Shown here piece by piece: positions 39,833 to 50,404 of a stretch of 64,000 bases of DNA; position 1 is the first letter of the stretch; each line of letters starts with the position of its first letter. The DNA is from an uncultured Pelagibacteraceae bacterium. GTDB lineage: Bacteria > Pseudomonadota > Alphaproteobacteria > Pelagibacterales > Pelagibacteraceae. A program made the position numbers and the translations under genes. The DNA lies in NCBI GenBank assembly GCA_902555065.1, contig CACDQQ010000001.1, forward strand, positions 124,001-188,000, read 5' to 3'. The notes under the pieces are model-generated. The model was given only the letters and a program-made list of their open reading frames with translations. It did no database searches and had not been told where the DNA came from.

Positions 39833-41896
39833 TTATACTTCTATTTTAGAAAAGTTAAAATAATTATCGAAGCTTTTACACAACATTTTTAAAAGTTCTA
39901 GTCTGTTTTTCTTAATTATTTCTTCTTGATCATTAACTATTACATTATCAAAAAACTCATTGACCTCATTTTTAGCACTAGAAAGAGTTTTAAGACTTTC
40001 ATCATAATTCTCATCTCTATCTATACTTGAAAAATACTTTCTTATAGTATGTATTTTTTTATAAAGGTTCTTTTCGTAATCATTTTTAAAGAGACCAGGA
40101 TCGGCGGAACCCACGATATCTAATTTTGATTCTCTCTCACTATTTAAAATGTTTGCAGATCTTTTATAAATTGCAATAACATCAATTCCAAAATCTTTTT
40201 TAATATTTTTATTCAAATTTAATGATTTATTAAAAATTTTTAGTAAATCGTCTATTCCATGTGAATTAATAGAACATTCAATAATATCCGATCTAATATC
40301 TTTTTCTTTCAAATAATTTTTTAATCTATCTAAAATAAAGTCTCCTAATTCATCATTTAATAATTTTGAGTCAAAAGAGTAATTTTGTTCTTTGTACAAA
40401 TTTATTGAATAATTTATTAGATCTCTTAATTTTATTTTTTTTTGATTTTCAATTATTAACCTCAATAAACTAATAGTCATTCTTCTTAATGCATAAGGAT
40501 CTTTTGAGCTAGTTGGTTTAAGATTAATACCAAAAAAACCAACTAGAGAATCGATTTTATCACTTAATGATAATGCTATACTATATGGTTTTTTTGGTAC
40601 TTTACTATCAATACCACTTGGTAAGTAATGCTCTGACACAGCTAAGCTTATTTCTTCATCAAAACCTTGCTCTCTCGCAAAGTATCCACCCATTACACCT
40701 TGCAATTCAGGAAACTCTGAAACTAAATCCGACATCAAATCTACTTTGCAAATTGAGGAGGCAATTTCTATCTTTTCTTTACTTATTAAAAGTTCATCCG
40801 ATATTATTCCGCTAAGTTTTCTTACTCTTTGTATTTTATCAAAATAACTTCCTAATCCTTTAAAATAATTAATTTGCTTCAATTTAGACACCTGCTTAAC
40901 TAAATTTTGAGACTTATTTCTATTCCAAAAAAATTCTGCATCTGCTAATCTAGCTTCTACAACATTTTGATTTCCTAATTTAACTAATCCTTTCTTGTCC
41001 TTGCAATCTGCCACAACTATAAAATTATTTGTTATTTTTTTTTTATCATCAAATGTTGGAAAATATTTTTGGTGATATTGCATTGTAATAATAAGTATTT
41101 CTTGGGGAATTTCTAAAAATTTCTTGTTAAACTCACATACTAAAATTTTTGGTTTTTCAACAATATTTGTAATTTCCTCTATAAGTTTTTCATTAAAGTT
41201 TATATAAATTTTTTTTTGATTAGTTGCCTTATTTATTTCTTTAGTTATAAATTCTTTTCTTTTATTTTGATCAATTATTACCCCTCTTTGTTTAAAAAAT
41301 TTTATATAAGATTTAAAATTATTAAAACTTTTTACTTCATCTTCTAGATCTTTATCTATAAAAGTTTTATTTGAACTCTGTAAATGGTTTAATTTAAAAT
41401 CAATTATTTTTTTATCAAATAAGCATAATATTGATTTTAATGGTCTTCCCCAATATAAATCATAGTAGCCCCATTTCATTGATTTTTTCCAAGAAATTTT
41501 TAAAAGCAAACTTGCAATATTATCTTTTAATAAATCGTATGTTTTAACTTTTTGTGGTGGTTTGTTGTAGAAAAAGAATATACCTTTATCAGTGCTTTTT
41601 TTGATAACTTTTTCTTTACTTATTTTATTAGATTTTAAAAATCCTTCTAAAGCCTTTTCTGGAGCATTAATATTGGGACCTCTTATTTCCTGGGCTTTTT
41701 TTGTTACATCTTTAGATACCTTATTAATATAAACAATGAGTCTATTTGGAATTGAATAAATATTTATTTTACCTTTAATTATAATTTCATTATCATCAAA
41801 AAATTTTTTAAAAATTTGTATTAAATCATTTCTAGCATTAATTTGTAATCTGGAAGGTATTTCTTCACTAAATAATTCAAGAAAAAATTCAGACAT
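39833..41896 (-). CDS. glyS: Glycyl-tRNA synthetase beta subunit
   Basis: 687 residues. The N terminus has the family pattern FFLELFSEEIPSRLQINARND; later motifs include KSMKWGYYDLYWGRPLKSIL, QGVMGGYFAREQGFDE (an HD-type region) and DPYALRRMTISLLRLI. It is the tRNA-recognition subunit of the bacterial alpha2beta2 enzyme. It is unusually lysine/asparagine rich, as are its neighbours. It starts one base after glyQ. Confidence 0.95.
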   Translation of the reverse strand: MSEFFLELFSEEIPSRLQINARNDLIQIFKKFFDDNEIIIKGKINIYSIPNRLIVYINKVSKDVTKKAQEIRGPNINAPEKALEGFLKSNKISKEKVIKKSTDKGIFFFYNKPPQKVKTYDLLKDNIASLLLKISWKKSMKWGYYDLYWGRPLKSILCLFDKKIIDFKLNHLQSSNKTFIDKDLEDEVKSFNNFKSYIKFFKQRGVIIDQNKRKEFITKEINKATNQKKIYINFNEKLIEEITNIVEKPKILVCEFNKKFLEIPQEILIITMQYHQKYFPTFDDKKKITNNFIVVADCKDKKGLVKLGNQNVVEARLADAEFFWNRNKSQNLVKQVSKLKQINYFKGLGSYFDKIQRVRKLSGIISDELLISKEKIEIASSICKVDLMSDLVSEFPELQGVMGGYFAREQGFDEEISLAVSEHYLPSGIDSKVPKKPYSIALSLSDKIDSLVGFFGINLKPTSSKDPYALRRMTISLLRLIIENQKKIKLRDLINYSINLYKEQNYSFDSKLLNDELGDFILDRLKNYLKEKDIRSDIIECSINSHGIDDLLKIFNKSLNLNKNIKKDFGIDVIAIYKRSANILNSERESKLDIVGSADPGLFKNDYEKNLYKKIHTIRKYFSSIDRDENYDESLKTLSSAKNEVNEFFDNVIVNDQEEIIKKNRLELLKMLCKSFDNYFNFSKIEV

Positions 41897-41897
41897 T

Positions 41898-42782
41898 TTA
41901 ATTTTGTGTTTCTACCCAGATTTTTCCAATTTTTTTTGTCAGATCTCTGATCCTTGCAATATATTCTGCTCTTTGAGCAACACTTATAACTCCTCTAGCA
42001 TCTAAAATATTAAACACATGACTTGACTTTAAACATTGATCATATGCTGGAAGAGAAATTTTCTTTTCAATTAAAGATTTTGCTTCACCCTCAAGCATTT
42101 CAAAAATCTTAAATAATTTATCAGTATTTGCATACTCAAAATTATATGCTGAAAATTCTTTTTCAGCTTGATGAAAAATATCTTTATATAAAACTCCTTC
42201 ATTGTTCCAAATTAAATCATAAACATTTTTTTTATTTTGAATGAACATACATAATCTTTCTAATCCGTATGTAATTTCAACAGATATTGGATTGCATTCC
42301 ATCCCTGCCATTTGTTGAAAATAAGTAAATTGAGTAATTTCCATACCATCACACCATACTTCCCATCCAAGACCGGCGGCACCTAAAGTCGGACTTTCCC
42401 AATCATCCTCTACAAATCTGATATCGTGCTCTTCATGTTTAATACCAATTGATGAAAGACTATTAAGGTACATTTTTTTAATATCTTTTGGTGAAGGTTT
42501 TATTAATACTTGAAATTGATAGTAGTGTTGTAAACGATTAGGGTTTTCTCCATATCTTCCATCTGTTGGTCTTCTTGTAGGTTGAACATAAGCTGTTTTC
42601 CAAGGTTTAGGACCTAATGATCTTAGAGTTGTTGCGGGGTGAAATGTTCCTGCTCCAACTTCTAAATCATATGGTTGTAAAATAACACAACCTTTTTTTG
42701 ACCAGTACTTTTGTAGATTTAAAATTGTATCCTGAAAAGAAATAAATGATTTTAAATTTTTTGTTTTTTTTTTAGAAACCAT
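41898..42782 (-). CDS. glyQ: Glycyl-tRNA synthetase alpha subunit
   Basis: 294 residues with class II motifs: [39 protein letters not shown], and [20 protein letters not shown]. It holds the aminoacylation active site of the alpha2beta2 GlyRS. It overlaps the upstream peptidase gene by 11 bases, leaving no room for a leader or riboswitch. Confidence 0.97.
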   Translation of the reverse strand: MVSKKKTKNLKSFISFQDTILNLQKYWSKKGCVILQPYDLEVGAGTFHPATTLRSLGPKPWKTAYVQPTRRPTDGRYGENPNRLQHYYQFQVLIKPSPKDIKKMYLNSLSSIGIKHEEHDIRFVEDDWESPTLGAAGLGWEVWCDGMEITQFTYFQQMAGMECNPISVEITYGLERLCMFIQNKKNVYDLIWNNEGVLYKDIFHQAEKEFSAYNFEYANTDKLFKIFEMLEGEAKSLIEKKISLPAYDQCLKSSHVFNILDARGVISVAQRAEYIARIRDLTKKIGKIWVETQN

Positions 42783-43578
42783 ATTTTTGCCAAATAGATC
42801 TTTCTTCTAGAACGCTAATCAATTTATCCGCATGGTCTTCTGAAGACGAAAGTTTTTTGGCAAGCCATCCTTTAGACTTTTCAAATTTTTTAATTTCAAC
42901 ATCTTCACCAAATTTTTCTCTTAGTACTTGTTCAGCATTCCCTATTCCATCTATCAAACCAAGTTTTAAGGATGTTTTACCAGACCAAAATTCTCCAGAA
43001 AAAAGCTCAACATCTGTTTTGTTTAATTTTGTTGATCTACTTTCCTCTACAACATTAATAAATTCTTGGTGAAGTTCCAGTTGAATATTTTTTAATCTTT
43101 GAATGTCCTCTTCTTTCTCGTCTAAAAAAGGATCTAGAGTACTTTTATTTTTTCCAGCTGTATAAACCCTTCTTTGAACCCCAATTTTTTGAATTAAATC
43201 TTTAAAACCAAAAGAAGAATAAATTACTCCTATTGATCCAATTATAGAACTTGCATTAGCATAAATCTCGTCACCTGCGCATGCAATTAGATAGCCTCCA
43301 GATGCAGCAACATCTTCCGCAAAAACTAGTACTTTTTTTTTATTTTTCTTAGATTGTTCTCTAATAAATTTATATATTAGATGTGATTGAACAGGAGAAC
43401 CACCTGGTGAATTAATTGAAATTGCAACTGCTTCTGCTTTTTTTACTGAAAAAGCTTTTTTTATCATTTCTTCTTGAGAAGAATATTCTATTCCTTGTTT
43501 AAACTTTCCAACATTTCCAATGACACCAGTAAGCCTTAAATGACTAACAATTTTTTTTTTTTTAAAAATAGAGAACAT
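42772..43578 (-). CDS. S49-family signal peptide peptidase-like serine protease
   Basis: 268 residues. The ClpP-like crotonase fold of S49 peptidases is seen in [41 protein letters not shown] (nucleophile Ser in AASGGY) and [20 protein letters not shown] (general-base Lys region). It resembles SohB/short SppA. No N-terminal membrane helix is obvious, unlike many SppA proteins, so membrane attachment is uncertain. A run of 13 A (minus strand; 43551-43563) encodes KKKK at codons 7-10. Upstream of glyQ in the same run. Confidence 0.88.
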   Translation of the reverse strand: MFSIFKKKKIVSHLRLTGVIGNVGKFKQGIEYSSQEEMIKKAFSVKKAEAVAISINSPGGSPVQSHLIYKFIREQSKKNKKKVLVFAEDVAASGGYLIACAGDEIYANASSIIGSIGVIYSSFGFKDLIQKIGVQRRVYTAGKNKSTLDPFLDEKEEDIQRLKNIQLELHQEFINVVEESRSTKLNKTDVELFSGEFWSGKTSLKLGLIDGIGNAEQVLREKFGEDVEIKKFEKSKGWLAKKLSSSEDHADKLISVLEERSIWQKYGF

Positions 43579-43686
43579 ACAAATGATTATAAAAATTTTA
43601 CTTATTTATAAAGCTACTTATAGTTGAAGAAATAGGTGCGTCAATTGATAAGTATATTAATAAACTTAATGTAATAATTTGAATTT

Positions 43687-44700
43687 ATGGGATCAGTAGT
43701 TCAATTAAAAAAGCAAATAACTAATGCATACACAGATCTGTTAAATTCTGTTGATGAAAAACTTAGTTTAGTTGAGGATAAAATTTCCTATAAATTAGAT
43801 AGTAAAGTTGAGCTAGTTAAAGAAATGACTGCTTATCACATGACTAGTGGTGGTAAAAGATTAAGAGCATTGCTTACTTTGGAATGTGCTAAATTGTGTG
43901 GATACACAAAAGGTAGTAGAGATGTAAACCTAGCTGCATGTGTTGAACTTATACACGCAGCAACTCTTATGCATGATGACGTGATTGACAACGCAGATTT
44001 AAGAAGAGGTAAAAAAACTACAAACAAAATTTGGGGGAATCAGTCATCAATTCTTGTAGGAGACTACTTATTAAGTAGATGTTTTGAAATGATGGTTGAG
44101 GATGGAAGTATTGAAGTATTAAAACTTTTATCTTCTACATCATCGACTATCGCTCAAGGAGAAGTTTTGCAGTTACAACATAAAGGTGACTCTGAAATGT
44201 TAGAAGAAACATATTTGAATATAATTTCCTCTAAAACTGCAGCTTTGTTTTCAGCATCTTCAAAAGTTGGGTCGATAATTACTGATAAAGGCAATAAATT
44301 TAAAGATGCACTAGAATTCTATGGAAAGAACCTTGGATTAACATTTCAGATTGCAGACGACACACTTGACTATAACTCAGAATTAAAAATGTTTGGTAAA
44401 GAGATAGGGAAAGATTTCTTTGAAGGCAAGGTAACTCTCCCGATTATTCTATTAAATCAAAAATTATCTTCAGATGAAAAATTATTTTTAAAAAAAATAT
44501 TTGAACAAAATATCAGATCCAAAGAACAATTTGACTATGTACTTAAGTTGGTAAAAAAATATAATATAATTAATGAGTGTTACAAAAAAGCGGAACACTA
44601 TATAAATTTAGCATCAAATTCATTAAGCATATTTCAAGATTGTGAAGAAAAAACTATACTTAAAAATTTAACTTCTTTTAGTATTAATAGAAAATTTTAA
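43687..44700 (+). CDS. ispB: Long-chain polyprenyl diphosphate synthase (IspB-type)
   Basis: 337 residues with the two aspartate-rich motifs of trans-isoprenyl synthases: LMHDDVIDNADLRRGKKT and QIADDTLDYNSELKMFGKEI. The residue pattern and length match the octaprenyl/decaprenyl synthases that make the ubiquinone side chain rather than short-chain FPP synthases. It is divergent from the S49 peptidase; the 108-base gap has no clear motif. The end overlaps pdxH (convergent) by four bases. Product chain length cannot be read from sequence by eye. Confidence 0.92.
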   Translation: MGSVVQLKKQITNAYTDLLNSVDEKLSLVEDKISYKLDSKVELVKEMTAYHMTSGGKRLRALLTLECAKLCGYTKGSRDVNLAACVELIHAATLMHDDVIDNADLRRGKKTTNKIWGNQSSILVGDYLLSRCFEMMVEDGSIEVLKLLSSTSSTIAQGEVLQLQHKGDSEMLEETYLNIISSKTAALFSASSKVGSIITDKGNKFKDALEFYGKNLGLTFQIADDTLDYNSELKMFGKEIGKDFFEGKVTLPIILLNQKLSSDEKLFLKKIFEQNIRSKEQFDYVLKLVKKYNIINECYKKAEHYINLASNSLSIFQDCEEKTILKNLTSFSINRKF

Positions 44701-45320
44701 GGTGATAAGAGAATTTTTTTCCAAGCATTATTTTCTCTAATATATTTCAATCTTTCGTGAATTCTATTTTCACCATCTAACCAAAATTCAATTTCTTGGT
44801 GTTTTAACCTCCACCCTGACCAATGATCAGGTCTTGGAACATTATTTTCATCTTTATAGAGATCTTTAAATTTTTTTATTGATTGGTTTAGTTCTTCTCT
44901 ATCTTTTAAAATTGAGCTTTGATTTGAAGCCCAAGCACCAATTCTACTTCCATAACTTCTGGAATTATAATAACTATCAGCTTCATCATCTGAAACTTTT
45001 TCAGCGGTACCAACTATACGGATTTGTCTGAGTAAACTTTTCCAATGAAAGCACATTGAAATTTTTGGATCCTGCTTTATAGATTTTCCTTTATTACTAT
45101 TAAAGTTAGTATAAAAAACAAATCCATTTTCTCCATAGTCTTTGAGCAATACCATTCTCACATTTGGATAACCTTTTTTGTCAATAGTGCCTAAAGCCAA
45201 TGCATTTGGATCATTAATTTCTGTTTTCTTTGCCTCTTTATACCATTCAGTGAATAATAATATTGGATTATCGAGTTCAAGAAAGCATTTATCTAATCCT
45301 AAAGAATTTTTTTCGTTCAT
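44697..45320 (-). CDS. pdxH: Pyridoxamine 5'-phosphate oxidase
   Basis: 207 residues with FMN/PLP-binding signatures: NVRMVLLKDYGENGFVFYTN, SKGKSIKQDPKISMCFHWK and the C-terminal RPDHWSGWRLKHQEIEFW and RIHERL. It oxidises pyridoxamine/pyridoxine phosphate to PLP. The length is normal. It is divergent from aroC with a 32-base gap. Confidence 0.95.
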   Translation of the reverse strand: MNEKNSLGLDKCFLELDNPILLFTEWYKEAKKTEINDPNALALGTIDKKGYPNVRMVLLKDYGENGFVFYTNFNSNKGKSIKQDPKISMCFHWKSLLRQIRIVGTAEKVSDDEADSYYNSRSYGSRIGAWASNQSSILKDREELNQSIKKFKDLYKDENNVPRPDHWSGWRLKHQEIEFWLDGENRIHERLKYIRENNAWKKILLSP

Positions 45321-45352
45321 AATTTAACCAAAATAATTTATATAATAATATA

Positions 45353-46438
45353 ATGTCTTTTAATACATTTGGAAAATTTTTTCGATTTACTACATGGGGT
45401 GAGTCTCACGGTCCAGCAATAGGATGTGTTGTTGATGGATGTCCTCCAAATATAAAGCTTAATATTAAAGATATTCAGTTAGAATTAAATAAGAGGAAGC
45501 CTGGTCAGTCTAAATTCACAACCCAAAGAAAAGAGGATGATAAAGTGGAAATTTTATCAGGGACATTTGAGGGCAAAACAACTGGTACACCCATCTCAAT
45601 GATTATATTTAATAAAGATATGCGTTCTAAGGATTATAAAAATATTAAAGATAAATTTAGACCTGGTCATGCTGATTATACATACTTTAAAAAATATGGA
45701 ATTAGAGATTATAGAGGTGGAGGTAGACAATCAGCAAGAGAGACAGCTTCAAGAGTGGCAGCAGGGGCAATAGCAAAACAAATTTTACAAAATATTATTG
45801 GGAAAAAATACAGTGTAATTGGAGCAGTAACACAGTTAGGAATACTAGGATGTGACACAGAAAAATGGAATGACAAATTCATTGCAAAAAACCCTTTATT
45901 TTGCCCTGATAAAACAGTTTTAAAATTATGGGAAAAATATTTACTTGGGATAAGAAAAGCTGGCTCATCATGTGGGGCAATTATTGAAGTGAGAGCAAGA
46001 GGTGTACCTGTCGGATTAGGAGCTCCAATTTATTCTAAATTAGATATGGATTTAGCATCAGCTATGATGAGTATTAACGCTGTAAAAGGAGTAAATATAG
46101 GATCAGGAATGAACTCTGCTCAGCTTTCTGGCGAACAAAATTCTGATGAAATGTCTCAAACAGGAAAAAAAACAAAATTTAAATCAAATAATGCAGGGGG
46201 AATTCTTGGAGGAATTTCTAGTGGTCAAGAAATAATTGTTTCATTTGCAGTAAAACCAACTTCGTCAATTCTTTCTCAAAGAAAAACAATTAATAAATTT
46301 GGAAAAAATACTTCGATTTCAGTCACAGGTAGACATGATCCTTGTGTAGGTATTAGAGCAGTACCTATAGGTGAAGCAATGATGCATTGTGTAATTCTTG
46401 ATCACTACTTAATGAATAAAGCTCAATGTGGGAATTAA
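45353..46438 (+). CDS. aroC: Chorismate synthase
   Basis: 361 residues with the family signatures [46 protein letters not shown] (in parts) and [20 protein letters not shown]. It converts EPSP to chorismate using reduced FMN. A TATAAT at 45341-45346 lies only six bases before the ATG, suggesting a leaderless or near-leaderless message. The stop overlaps dxs (convergent) by four bases. Confidence 0.96.
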   Translation: MSFNTFGKFFRFTTWGESHGPAIGCVVDGCPPNIKLNIKDIQLELNKRKPGQSKFTTQRKEDDKVEILSGTFEGKTTGTPISMIIFNKDMRSKDYKNIKDKFRPGHADYTYFKKYGIRDYRGGGRQSARETASRVAAGAIAKQILQNIIGKKYSVIGAVTQLGILGCDTEKWNDKFIAKNPLFCPDKTVLKLWEKYLLGIRKAGSSCGAIIEVRARGVPVGLGAPIYSKLDMDLASAMMSINAVKGVNIGSGMNSAQLSGEQNSDEMSQTGKKTKFKSNNAGGILGGISSGQEIIVSFAVKPTSSILSQRKTINKFGKNTSISVTGRHDPCVGIRAVPIGEAMMHCVILDHYLMNKAQCGN

Positions 46439-48345
46439 TTAGTTTTTTTAATTACAACTTTAGAGTTTAAAGTTTCTAAAACTTTCGCCTCAATGGATTT
46501 AGCATCTAAACCAGCTTCTTTATACATTTCTTCTGGTTTATCTTGGTCTAAAAATTTATCAGGTAATATCATTGATCTAAATTTTAAATTAGTATCTAAT
46601 AAATTCTTTTCATTTAAGAAATGATTTACATGGGCACCAAAACCTCCAATAGAACCTTCTTCCAATGTAATCAGCACTTCATGATTTGTTGCAACTTGCC
46701 ACATAAGATTTTCATCAAGAGGTTTTGCAAATCTAGCATCTATAATTGTTGGATTAATTCCCATTTTTTTTAAACTTTCTTCAGCTAATAGACACTCTTT
46801 TAATCTGTTTCCGAAACTTACTAAAGCAACTTTCTTTCCTTCTCTTATAACTCTTCCTTTTCCAATATCTATTTTTTCGTTGATATCGGGTAATTCTAAA
46901 CCTGCTCCATTTCCCCTTGGATATCTAAATGCACACGGTTTATTATTAATATCTACTGAAGTATTAACCATTCTTACTAATTCTGCTTCATCACTTGCTG
47001 CCATAACAATAAAATTAGGTAAAGTTGATAAATATGTAATATCAAAAGCACCTGCGTGAGTAGCTCCATCAGCGCCCACTAGACCGGCTCTATCGATAGC
47101 AAATCTTACTGGTAAACTTTGAATTGCAACATCATGAACTACTTGATCATAAGCTCTTTGTAAAAATGTTGAATAAATAGCTGCATAAGGCTTATAACCT
47201 TCTGTAGCTAAACCTGCAGCAAAAGTAACGGCATGTTGTTCAGCAATTCCAACATCAAAAGTTCTTTCCGGGAAAACTTTACTAAATGCATCCATTCCTG
47301 TCCCTGATGGCATAGCTGCAGTTATACCTACAATTTTACTGTCTTTCTTTGCATGCTCTATTAATGTATTTGCAAATACCTTTGTAAAAGCAGGAGCTTT
47401 AGTTGTTGATTTTTGTTGAACTCCAGTTTTAACATCAAATTTTGTTACTCCATGATATTTATCATCAGATTTTTCAGCAAAACTATAGCCTTTACCTTTT
47501 TGAGTTTTTATATGAATTAGTATTGGACCATTATGATTAGTTTCTTTTGCATTTTTTAAAATTGGCAATAGAACATCTAAATCATGGCCATCAATCGGAC
47601 CAACATAATAAAAACCTAATGAATTAAATAACGTACCTCCTGTAACAGCCGATCTCAAAAAATCTTCAGCCTTTCCAGCCTTTTTACTAAATCTTTTTGA
47701 AAAGGAAGAAATAATCATTTTAACTGTTTCTCTAAAACTAAAATAAATCTTACCTGAAAAAATTTTGGCAAGATAAGATTTCATTGCACCAACTGGTTTT
47801 GCAATTGACATATCATTGTCATTCAAAATTACGATCATTTTAGTTTTTGAATCTCCCGCATTATTCATGGCTTCATAAGCCATTCCTGCACTCATGGCAC
47901 CGTCACCAATAACTGCAATAACTTGATCTGATTTATTTGATAATTTATTTGCTGTTGCAATGCCAAGTCCGGCAGAAATAGAGGTAGAACTATGAGCTGC
48001 ACCAAAAGGGTCAAATTCACTTTCCGATCGCTTTGTAAAACCAGATAATCCACTTCCTTGTCTTAAAGTTCGTATTTTATCTTTTCTTCCTGTTAAAATT
48101 TTATGAGGGTATGATTGATGGCCAACATCCCATATCAATTTGTCCTTTGGAGTATCAAAAACATGATGAAGTGCTACTGTTAATTCTACAACACCTAAAC
48201 CTGCACCAAGGTGACCACCTGTTTTTGAAACAGCATCAATCATTTCTCTTCTAACTTCATCTGATAAAACTTTTAATTCTTCATTATTCAGTCTTTTTAT
48301 ATCTGAAGGAAAATTAATATTATTTAAATATTTATAATTCTGCAT
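46435..48345 (-). CDS. dxs: 1-deoxy-D-xylulose-5-phosphate synthase
   Basis: 636 residues. TPP-enzyme features: [20 protein letters not shown] at the N terminus, [20 protein letters not shown] (TPP motif GDG...N), and the transketolase-type domain with [21 protein letters not shown] (in two parts) and [16 protein letters not shown]. It makes DXP from pyruvate and glyceraldehyde-3-phosphate, the entry step of the MEP isoprenoid pathway. It follows ispA with no gap, the common alphaproteobacterial xseB-ispA-dxs order. Confidence 0.97.
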   Translation of the reverse strand: MQNYKYLNNINFPSDIKRLNNEELKVLSDEVRREMIDAVSKTGGHLGAGLGVVELTVALHHVFDTPKDKLIWDVGHQSYPHKILTGRKDKIRTLRQGSGLSGFTKRSESEFDPFGAAHSSTSISAGLGIATANKLSNKSDQVIAVIGDGAMSAGMAYEAMNNAGDSKTKMIVILNDNDMSIAKPVGAMKSYLAKIFSGKIYFSFRETVKMIISSFSKRFSKKAGKAEDFLRSAVTGGTLFNSLGFYYVGPIDGHDLDVLLPILKNAKETNHNGPILIHIKTQKGKGYSFAEKSDDKYHGVTKFDVKTGVQQKSTTKAPAFTKVFANTLIEHAKKDSKIVGITAAMPSGTGMDAFSKVFPERTFDVGIAEQHAVTFAAGLATEGYKPYAAIYSTFLQRAYDQVVHDVAIQSLPVRFAIDRAGLVGADGATHAGAFDITYLSTLPNFIVMAASDEAELVRMVNTSVDINNKPCAFRYPRGNGAGLELPDINEKIDIGKGRVIREGKKVALVSFGNRLKECLLAEESLKKMGINPTIIDARFAKPLDENLMWQVATNHEVLITLEEGSIGGFGAHVNHFLNEKNLLDTNLKFRSMILPDKFLDQDKPEEMYKEAGLDAKSIEAKVLETLNSKVVIKKTN

Positions 48346-49215
48346 TTATTTATTTCTACTTAATATAAATTCAATTGTCTCTTTTAAATCACTAGCATTA
48401 TTTCCATAGCTAACTAAACTATTAAATATTTCTTTTTTTAGTTTAGATGCATATTTAATAGCATTTTTATATCCTAGTAAACTTATTAATGTTGCTTTTC
48501 CCCTTTTAGAGTCTTTATTTGTTTTTTTTCCTGCAGTTTTTGATGTGCTACTATAATCAATTAAATCATCTGCAATTTGAAAAAGTAAACCAATTTTTTC
48601 ACCAAGAAGTGAGAATTTTTTTATTTTATTCTTTTTATTTGTCAAAATAACTGGAGACAAACAACTGAATGAAAATAATTTTCCAGTCTTTTTAATCTCC
48701 ATATCTATTACTTTTTGTCTAGAAACTTTTTTTCTTTCATAATTTAAATCCAAAAATTGACCTCCAGCTATTCCTTGGTGTCCTGATGATTGAGATATTA
48801 AATTTATTAAGGTTATTTTTTTATTGTTATTTATATTGAACTTTGGATCAGACAAAATTTCGAAAGCTAGTGTCAAAAGGGAGTTTCCAGCTAAAACCGC
48901 GGTTGATTCTCCAAATTTTTTATGTGTAGTTAGTTTACCTCTTCTAATATCATCATCATCCATACAAGGCAAATCATCATGTATTAGTGAATAAGCGTGT
49001 ATACATTCAACTGCTGAACTTAGATATAAAAGATATTTTTTTTCTACTTTAAAAATTTTTCCAACATCAAAAATAAGTTTAGATCTTATTTTTTTTCCAC
49101 CGGGAAATAAACCATACTTAATAGGCATAATTAGATCTGTTTTTTTTTGTTTTGCTAAATAATTTTTTAAAAATTTATTTACTTCATTAACAGTTTTAAC
49201 TAATTTTTTTTTCAT
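48346..49215 (-). CDS. ispA: Farnesyl/geranylgeranyl diphosphate synthase
   Basis: 289 residues. First aspartate-rich motif LIHDDLPCMDDDDIRRGKLT (with the two-residue insertion typical of bacterial short-chain synthases) and second motif QIADDLIDYSS. It makes the short-chain prenyl diphosphates used by ispB, by quinone synthesis and possibly by carotenoids. The start overlaps the xseB stop by four bases. Confidence 0.93.
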   Translation of the reverse strand: MKKKLVKTVNEVNKFLKNYLAKQKKTDLIMPIKYGLFPGGKKIRSKLIFDVGKIFKVEKKYLLYLSSAVECIHAYSLIHDDLPCMDDDDIRRGKLTTHKKFGESTAVLAGNSLLTLAFEILSDPKFNINNNKKITLINLISQSSGHQGIAGGQFLDLNYERKKVSRQKVIDMEIKKTGKLFSFSCLSPVILTNKKNKIKKFSLLGEKIGLLFQIADDLIDYSSTSKTAGKKTNKDSKRGKATLISLLGYKNAIKYASKLKKEIFNSLVSYGNNASDLKETIEFILSRNK

Positions 49216-49448
49216 TTTTTTTTGCTTAATTCTTCGATTTTAAGCTTGGTACTTTCAGATATATTTTTTGAGTCCTTTTGAAATTTTTTCTCTATTAAAT
49301 TATTTAACTTTATTAAATATTGATAATCATCAATAGATTCTTCCAAATTTTTTTTACTTTCTAATTCTTGTATTAAACGATCTGCTATATCTGTGAGTTC
49401 ACTCAAAGATTTTGATTCAATATCATCTGGCAAAATTTTTTCATTCAT
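49212..49448 (-). CDS. xseB: Exodeoxyribonuclease VII small subunit
   Basis: 78 residues when started at 49448 (MNEKILPDDIESKSL); the longer frame to 49487 would run into the divergent Sua5-type gene, so the shorter start is preferred. It shows the small helical XseB pattern: SLSELTDIADRLIQELESKK and YQYLIKLNNLIEKKFQ. It is the accessory subunit of the nuclease that degrades single-stranded DNA. Coupled to ispA by ATGA. Confidence 0.85.
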   Translation of the reverse strand: MNEKILPDDIESKSLSELTDIADRLIQELESKKNLEESIDDYQYLIKLNNLIEKKFQKDSKNISESTKLKIEELSKKK

Positions 49449-49468
49449 ATAATAATTTGTAATATTAT

Positions 49469-50404
49469 ATGAAAATAAATGATTCAAATATTAAAAAAGC
49501 AGTAAAATATTTAAATAATTACGAATGTATTGGAATACCTACAGAAACTGTCTATGGATTGGCTGCTAATGCGTATTCTGATAAAGCTACCAAAAGAATA
49601 TTTAAATTAAAAGGAAGGCCTGCTAATAACCCCTTAATAGTTCATTATTATAATATTAAAGATTTGGAAAAAGATTGTGAGACTAATACTTTGTTTTATA
49701 AACTTTATAATTCATTATGCCCTGGGCCAATTACATTTATATTGAAACTAAAAAATGCAAGCAAAATTTCAAAAAACGTTACTAATAACAAAAATACGTT
49801 AGGTGTAAGATTTCCAAGTCACCGAACTGCTAGAATATTATTAAAATCTTTAAAATATCCTTTAGCGGCACCAAGCGCAAATATTTCTGAAGGGATAAGC
49901 CCAGTGACAAAAGATGATGTATATGATGAATTTGGAGAAAAAATTAAATTTATTCTAGAAGGTGGAAGATCAAAAGTTGGTGTTGAATCTACAATAATAA
50001 GTTTAGTAAAAAAACCCCAAATTTTAAGATTGGGCGGTTTAGATATTTCTATATTAAAAAAAAAATTAAAAATAAATTTAAAAACTAAATTGCATGGTAA
50101 AAACAATATAAATTCTCCAGGAAGAGGGAGGGTTCATTATTCACCAGGTATACCCATAAGATTAAACGCAGTTAAAATAAAAAAAGATGAGGCTTTTATC
50201 CTTATCAAGAAGAAAAAAGAAAATAATAAGAATTATTTTTATTTAAGTAAGACAAATAATCTAATGGAGAGTGGTAAAAATTTGTATAAAACATTAAGGA
50301 AAATTAAAAAGTTAGGTTACAGAAAAATAGCTGTGCAAAGAATACCAAACCGAAACTTTGGATTAGTGATTAACGATAGACTTCTTAGAGCATCAAAAAA
50401 ATGA
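49469..50404 (+). CDS. L-threonylcarbamoyladenylate synthase (Sua5/YrdC type)
   Basis: 311 residues: a YrdC domain (about 1-190; IGIPTETVYGLAANAYSDKA, KLKGRPANNPLIVHYYN in parts, and LAAPSANISEGISPVTKDDV) plus a C-terminal Sua5 domain (from about 205), linked by PGRGRVHYSPGIPIRL. It makes the threonylcarbamoyl-AMP used for t6A37 in ANN-decoding tRNAs. The two-domain form corresponds to Sua5/TsaC2. Its stop overlaps the ABC ATPase start by four bases. Confidence 0.92.
   Translation: MKINDSNIKKAVKYLNNYECIGIPTETVYGLAANAYSDKATKRIFKLKGRPANNPLIVHYYNIKDLEKDCETNTLFYKLYNSLCPGPITFILKLKNASKISKNVTNNKNTLGVRFPSHRTARILLKSLKYPLAAPSANISEGISPVTKDDVYDEFGEKIKFILEGGRSKVGVESTIISLVKKPQILRLGGLDISILKKKLKINLKTKLHGKNNINSPGRGRVHYSPGIPIRLNAVKIKKDEAFILIKKKKENNKNYFYLSKTNNLMESGKNLYKTLRKIKKLGYRKIAVQRIPNRNFGLVINDRLLRASKK

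Noticed and set aside
42772..42782. Glycine riboswitch controlling glyQ/glyS
   Set aside because: glyQ overlaps the upstream peptidase gene by 11 bases, so no leader exists, and no aptamer-like conserved bases were seen upstream.
43579..43686. Promoter or structured RNA between the S49 peptidase and ispB
   Set aside because: TTGATA and several AT-rich boxes occur, but spacing to any -10 is poor and no stable hairpin is seen.
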